In this document: positions 60,557 to 64,000 of the stretch, in pieces
Numbering within the stretch: the first letter of the stretch is position 1
Layout: the number at the start of each line of letters is the position of its first letter
NCBI GenBank assembly: GCA_031546815.1
Contig: JAVBJV010000014.1
Location: forward strand, 16,719 to 80,718
Source: JAVBJV01 sp031546815
Lineage (GTDB): Bacteria; Pseudomonadota; Alphaproteobacteria; Acetobacterales; Acetobacteraceae
Reading direction: 5' to 3'
Length of the DNA: 64,000 nt
The notes under the pieces: generated by a model
Database searches by the model: none
Seen by the model: only the letters and a program-made list of their open reading frames with translations
Told to the model about the DNA's origin: nothing
Translations under genes and position numbers: made by a program

Positions 60557-60580
60557 ATTTCTATTACGATAGAGAAATAC
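60557..60580 (-). terminator. Possible AT-rich terminator after rnpB
   Basis: TATTTCTAT (60557-60565) can pair with ATAGAGAAATA (60570-60580) with one bulge. On the minus strand the stem is followed by ATTTCC. It sits exactly at the 3' end of rnpB. The stem is weak, so the call is tentative. Confidence 0.35.
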
Positions 60581-60980
60581 CAGACGGCCTGTAAGCCGGG
60601 TTCTGTCCCACCCTTGCGGGCTTGGACGACCATTCCTCTGGGACACCTGTTGCCAGATGCCTCGCGCGACCAACCCGGGCAACTGTGCGGAAACACACTC
60701 GCGTCAGTCCCATGGTTGCCCATGCGACCCGCCGGTCACCCCTATACGGTCTTGCTCCCGGTGAGGTTTGCCCTGCCGCCGCTGTTACCAGAAGCGCGGT
60801 GCGCTCTTACCGCACCGTTTCACCCTTCCCCGCTGGCATTGCTGCGAGAGGGAGGTTTGTTTTCTGTGGCACTGTCTCTGGGGTCGCCCCCGCCGGCCGT
60901 TAGCCGGCACCGTGTTTCCGTGGAGCCCGGACTTTCCTCACCCTGCATTGCTGCAAAGCGCGGTCGTCCAGCCGTCTGGT
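60580..60980 (-). ncRNA. rnpB: RNase P RNA, bacterial type A
   Basis: About 401 nt. It is the catalytic RNA that cuts the 5' leader from pre-tRNAs. On the minus strand the 5' part contains GAGGAAAGTCCGGGCTCCAC, the universally conserved stretch, and the 3' part contains AGAACCCGGCTTACAG. The two ends pair as helix P1: ACCAGACGGC (60971-60980 read in reverse) with GCCGTCTGGT (60580-60590). The P7/P10-15 region (ACCGTATAGGGGTGACCGG) is clear. The gene lies between ampD and mraZ. Its ends are set by the P1 pairing and are good to a few bases. Confidence 0.96.
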
Positions 60981-60986
60981 AGCCCC

Positions 60987-61015
60987 GACATGCGCTGCCG
61001 GGGCGCGCGGGTCAA
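60987..61015 (-). promoter_or_regulatory. Candidate promoter of rnpB
   Basis: TTGACC (61015-61010) is a near-perfect -35 box. The expected -10 position 17 nt further (60992-60987) reads CATGTC, a poor match. The predicted start falls at 60980, where rnpB begins. The -35 box overlaps the ampD stop codon. A hairpin GCCCCG/CGGGGC (60982-61004) covers the same region. Confidence 0.4.
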
Positions 61016-61689
61016 GCCCGTTCCGCCACCGCCAGCACATCGGCCAACCGCACCCGGGTGGGCAGATCGGGCGATCCGGTCAGGTTTTCGGGCAGAAAAT
61101 GGCGCTGGAACGCGCGCAGCAGCACTGGCAGTTCGATCTTCGGGTCATAGCCGATCCGGGCCAGAACCGGCCGCACCTGCTCCTCGGCCACCGGGGCGCG
61201 GCCCTGGGGTTCGGGCCAGATGCCGACACCGTTCTGCGCCAGGCCACACCAGTCGAACAACTCGCCGGGGTCTTCCTTGCGGGCGGGTGCGATGTCGCTA
61301 TGGGCAACCACGTTGCGTGCCGGGATGGAATGGCGGGCCAGAATATCCAGGCACAGGTCGCATACCGCCGCCATCTGCAGGGCCGGAAAGTGCCGATAGC
61401 CGAATTCGTGCCCCAGATTGACGATCTCGACCCCGACCGAACGCGCATTGATGTTGGTCGCCCCGCGCCAGAACGACACACCGGCATGCCAGGCGCGGCG
61501 TTCTTCGGGCACGTGGCGATAGACGGTGCCGTCCTCGTCCACCGTGTAATGGGCTGAAACCTTGGCCACCGGGTCGCACAGTCGCCCCAACGCCTCGGCA
61601 GCAGAACGCATCCCCGTGTAGTGTAACACCAGCATATCCACCGCCGCCCCGCGTTCATCGTGGTTGGGGCTGGGCAGATCACGGATCAC
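61012..61689 (-). CDS. N-acetylmuramoyl-L-alanine amidase, AmpD family
   Basis: About 225 residues. It cleaves the amide between muramic acid and L-alanine in recycled cell-wall fragments (anhydromuropeptides). The zinc ligand is His23 in MLVLHYTGM, and the second block is HSDIAPARKEDPGELFDW. Substrate-binding segments SAHYTVDEDGTVYRHVPEERRAWHAG and NARSVGVEIVNLG are typical of the amidase_2 domain. The start is GTG at 61689, overlapping the TerB/J-domain gene stop (GTGA). No signal peptide is seen, so it acts in the cytoplasm. Regulation of a beta-lactamase, as in enterics, cannot be inferred. Confidence 0.88.
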   Translation of the reverse strand: MIRDLPSPNHDERGAAVDMLVLHYTGMRSAAEALGRLCDPVAKVSAHYTVDEDGTVYRHVPEERRAWHAGVSFWRGATNINARSVGVEIVNLGHEFGYRHFPALQMAAVCDLCLDILARHSIPARNVVAHSDIAPARKEDPGELFDWCGLAQNGVGIWPEPQGRAPVAEEQVRPVLARIGYDPKIELPVLLRAFQRHFLPENLTGSPDLPTRVRLADVLAVAERA

Positions 61690-62426
61690 AGGCCGCGCTC
61701 TTTCTTCACGGCGTTCCACGCAGCGTTGATTTCGGCCACCTTGTCGGTCGCGCGCTTGATGAATTCCGCTGGCACGCCGCGCGCCGCCAGAGTGTCCGGA
61801 TGGTTCTCGCGCATCAGCTTGCGCCAGGCGACGCGCAACTCCTCGTCCGACGCGGTGCGCACAACCCCCAGAACGGTATACGGGTCTGGCCCGGTGTCCT
61901 GCGGGGTGCCATCGCGCGCGCGATCCCACGCCCCCAGCGGCAGGCCGAACAACTGGTGCACGCGGACCAGAAATGCCTGTTCGCGCCGGTTGATCGGCGC
62001 ATCAGCGCGGGCAATGGCGAACAGTGCGCCCAGCACGTCTTCCAGCACGCCGTGGTTATCCGAGAACGCTTGCCCCAGCTTTTGGGCGAAATCCTCGAAC
62101 CCTTCGTTACTGTCGCGCGCCTGGTCGAACAGCAGGCCGACATCGTGCACCCCCTCGGGCGGAATACGGAAACTGCGCTTGAACGCGTCGATCTCGATGC
62201 GCTTTACCGGGCCGTCGCACTTGGCCAGCTTGGCCGACAGCACCACCACCGCGATCGAGAACAACTGTTCGCGGTTTCCCAGCAGCGCCGCCAGATTGGC
62301 CGACTGGAACGGACGCAGAACAGCCCCGCTATCGAGCGCATGGCCGACCGCCGCCCCCACCACAGCACCAATCGGGCCGAAAAAAGACCCAACCGCACCA
62401 CCCAGAATTTTGCCCCAGAACTGCAC
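61686..62426 (-). CDS. TerB-domain and J-domain protein (DjlA-like membrane co-chaperone)
   Basis: 246 residues. The N-terminus is a glycine-rich membrane segment (GKILGGAVGSFFGPIGAVVGAAVGHAL). A TerB-like helical domain follows (about 40-160, with FSIAVVVLSAKLAKCDGPVKRIEIDAFKRSF), and a C-terminal J domain carries the HPD motif at residues 209-211 (RENHPDTLAARG). This is the layout of DjlA, an inner-membrane partner of DnaK. It starts with ATG and a GGATGGG RBS. It is translated together with the AmpD-type gene, which suggests a cell-envelope quality-control link; this is inference. Confidence 0.85.
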   Translation of the reverse strand: MQFWGKILGGAVGSFFGPIGAVVGAAVGHALDSGAVLRPFQSANLAALLGNREQLFSIAVVVLSAKLAKCDGPVKRIEIDAFKRSFRIPPEGVHDVGLLFDQARDSNEGFEDFAQKLGQAFSDNHGVLEDVLGALFAIARADAPINRREQAFLVRVHQLFGLPLGAWDRARDGTPQDTGPDPYTVLGVVRTASDEELRVAWRKLMRENHPDTLAARGVPAEFIKRATDKVAEINAAWNAVKKERGL

Positions 62427-62600
62427 CGACCCATCCTATGCCAGGATCGCTCGTATCACGTCTTTCATTAACACGGCAAAAATGCGATTCTTTGGGGACT
62501 CCCGCTTGCCCTTGGCCGCCTCTGTCAGCATGTTGCGGCGTTACTCACATACGAAAGCCCACCCGCAGATGACCGCCCGCCCGCCCGGAGCAATCCCCGC

Positions 62601-64000
62601 ATGAGACGATCACGCCGTCTTGCCCTGACTGCCTGCGGGTTACTTCTGGTCATGGTGGCGTTCCTTGTCTGGTTTGTGCCGCAGCAGATCGACTGGAGCC
62701 GTTACCGCTCGCAGCTCGAAGTGCTGGCAACCTCGGCATTGGGGCAGGATGTGCGGATTACCGGTCCGATCCGGGTGGAGCTGCTGCCTTACCCCGTGCT
62801 GACCGCGGGTAGCGTGCGCGTCGAGAACACGGGCGAGAACGTGTCGATCAATGCGCGCGAACTGCGCCTGCGCGTGGGGCTGGGGGCGCTGCTGACCGGC
62901 CGGCTGGACCCGCGCGAACTCACGCTGCGCCGCCCCGACATCCGCATCACCGGCATTCTGCCACCACTGCGCCCGCATGTCTGGCAGAGCACTATGACGA
63001 CGCATATCGTCAACGGCACATTGCAGCTTGGCCCGACCCGCATCACGGGGATCGACGCGTCGCTCGATACCACCGACGGGCTGCATGTGCGTGGCGAGGC
63101 AAGTGTCAACAACGCGATCTTCACCTATACGGCGCGCCTGTCATCGCCGGACGGCCACGGAACCTCCGTGCTGGAGATCCAGGCGGGCAGCGGCAGCCTG
63201 GACAATGTACGCGCCACGTATTCCGGCACGCTGACTGCTGCAGGAGAGATGAACGGACAGCTCGCCGCCAGCGGGGGCAATCTGGCGCGACTGGTTGGGG
63301 CGGCGGTGCAACCGTTCCAGATTCAGGCCGTTGTGCATGGCACGGATGGGAGCATCTCGGCGGAGCCGCTCTCCATCCAGATAGATCAGGAGCGCCTGCA
63401 GGGGCGGGCAACACTGACATCAGCCCCGCAGTTGACGGTCGCATTGTCGGCGGCGCAGCTCGACCTGACGCCCTGGGTAGCACTGTTGACACGCAACGGG
63501 GATTGCGGCGTGCCGGTGGATATCGACCTGACTGTCGAAGGGGCGACGCTGCATAACCGGCTGCTGCGGCGCGCAACTCTGGGCGTGAGTGCGAACGGCG
63601 ACCACGCACATCTGCGCCATGCCAGCGCCACACTGCCCGGCGACGCACAGATCGAACTGCACGACGTGACGGGGCAAAGCGGCGAGCAGCCGGTATTTAC
63701 CGGCACCGCCAGCATCGACGCGCCGACACTGCGCACCACGCTGGACTGGCTGGGCCTCGCGCAGGACAGCATCCCGCCCGAAGTGTTGCGGCAGGCCAAG
63801 CTGCAGGGGGGCTTCAGCGTCAGTCCGAATACGTTCACGGCCTCCAGCATCACCGGCACAGTCGATAACGTGCCGCTCAGCGGCAGCATTGCATTGCGGT
63901 TCGCAGAACAGCTGACGGCATCCGCCAATCTGACGCTGGAGCGCCTGTCGGTCGATTCGTGGCTGGATGCTGTTTCCATGCCTGTAAAGCCGCTGGCGGA
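62601..64000 (+). CDS. AsmA-family protein, N-terminal part (runs off the window)
   Basis: The frame is open from ATG 62601 to the right edge, more than 460 residues. A membrane helix (LALTACGLLLVMVAFLVWFV) is followed by the AsmA opening (IDWSRYRSQLEVLATSALGQDVRITGPIRVELLPYPVLTAGSVRVEN) with its beta-rich repeats. AsmA proteins sit in the inner membrane and periplasm and are thought to help transport phospholipids or assemble outer-membrane proteins. The 174-nt gap to the divergent DjlA-like gene shows no clear signal. The C-terminus is outside the window. Confidence 0.87.
   Translation, partial: MRRSRRLALTACGLLLVMVAFLVWFVPQQIDWSRYRSQLEVLATSALGQDVRITGPIRVELLPYPVLTAGSVRVENTGENVSINARELRLRVGLGALLTGRLDPRELTLRRPDIRITGILPPLRPHVWQSTMTTHIVNGTLQLGPTRITGIDASLDTTDGLHVRGEASVNNAIFTYTARLSSPDGHGTSVLEIQAGSGSLDNVRATYSGTLTAAGEMNGQLAASGGNLARLVGAAVQPFQIQAVVHGTDGSISAEPLSIQIDQERLQGRATLTSAPQLTVALSAAQLDLTPWVALLTRNGDCGVPVDIDLTVEGATLHNRLLRRATLGVSANGDHAHLRHASATLPGDAQIELHDVTGQSGEQPVFTGTASIDAPTLRTTLDWLGLAQDSIPPEVLRQAKLQGGFSVSPNTFTASSITGTVDNVPLSGSIALRFAEQLTASANLTLERLSVDSWLDAVSMPVKPLA

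Noticed and set aside
1..64000. Mobile elements, CRISPR arrays, tRNA or rRNA genes, toxin-antitoxin or defence systems
   Set aside because: No transposase, integrase, spacer-repeat array, tRNA-like or rRNA sequence was recognised, and none of the protein-coding genes matches a defence family.

Overview
The window is a GC-rich, gene-dense stretch of an alphaproteobacterial chromosome. The evidence for this is FlbD- and FlbT-type flagellar regulators, an EcfG-like GC-rich codon bias, a GTTC-N7-GTTC type SOS box, a type A RNase P RNA, and the linkage ftsZ / lpxC / bamD / recN / ligA next to the division and cell wall (dcw) cluster. The protein sequences look most like Rhodospirillales/Acetobacteraceae to me, but this family-level placement is an impression, not a computed result. 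No phage, insertion sequence, CRISPR array, tRNA or rRNA is visible. This is core chromosome with small accessory patches.

Layout: (1) 1-4402, an Opp/Dpp-type ABC importer operon (end of the binding protein, two permeases, two ATPases) closed by a terminator. (2) 4468-7507, moaA, a small membrane protein, a nitrilase-family amidase and NAD kinase. (3) 7504-17074 on the minus strand, a flagellar operon fliK-flgD-fliF-fliG-fliH-fliN-flbD-flhA. It diverges from flgE-flgK-flbT-flgL (17286-21647) across a 211-bp region with two facing sigma-54-type promoters around a palindrome. (4) 21692-25954, metabolic genes: mtnA, a rhodanese, a cysteine synthase, an aspartoacylase/AstE-like enzyme and a small ECF sigma factor. 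(5) 26047-31311, fhs diverging from uvrD-prmA, with a LexA-type box in front of uvrD, then a DUF1127 protein. (6) 31511-35802, an aminopeptidase P, an ArsR-type regulator, a frameshifted EamA/DMT transporter and an exported protein of unknown function. (7) 35799-60337 on the minus strand, the complete dcw cluster in the order mraZ-rsmH-ftsL-ftsI-murE-murF-mraY-murD-ftsW-murG-murC-murB-ddl-ftsQ-ftsA-ftsZ, followed by lpxC, bamD, recN and ligA. (8) 60580-64000, rnpB, an AmpD-type amidase, a TerB/J-domain membrane protein and the start of an AsmA-family protein.

How they work together: the dcw block makes lipid II (MurB to MurG, MraY, Ddl), crosslinks it at the septum (FtsW, FtsI) and builds the Z-ring (FtsZ, FtsA, FtsQ, FtsL). 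LpxC and BamD add the first committed step of lipid A synthesis and outer-membrane protein assembly. Many neighbouring genes overlap by 1 to 14 nt, most often as ATGA, so translation is probably coupled. MraZ probably controls the block through three TGGG repeats spaced exactly 10 bp upstream of its gene. The flagellar genes encode the MS ring, C ring, export gate, hook, hook cap, hook-length control and hook-filament junctions. Their own sigma-54 activator FlbD lies in the operon it probably controls. Nothing in the window is clearly a new defence or biosynthetic system. The most promising unexplained signals are regulatory: the fliK/flgE divergent promoter, a stem that encloses the mtnA start codon, the SOS box at uvrD, the mraZ operator, and related stem-loops at two convergent gene ends.
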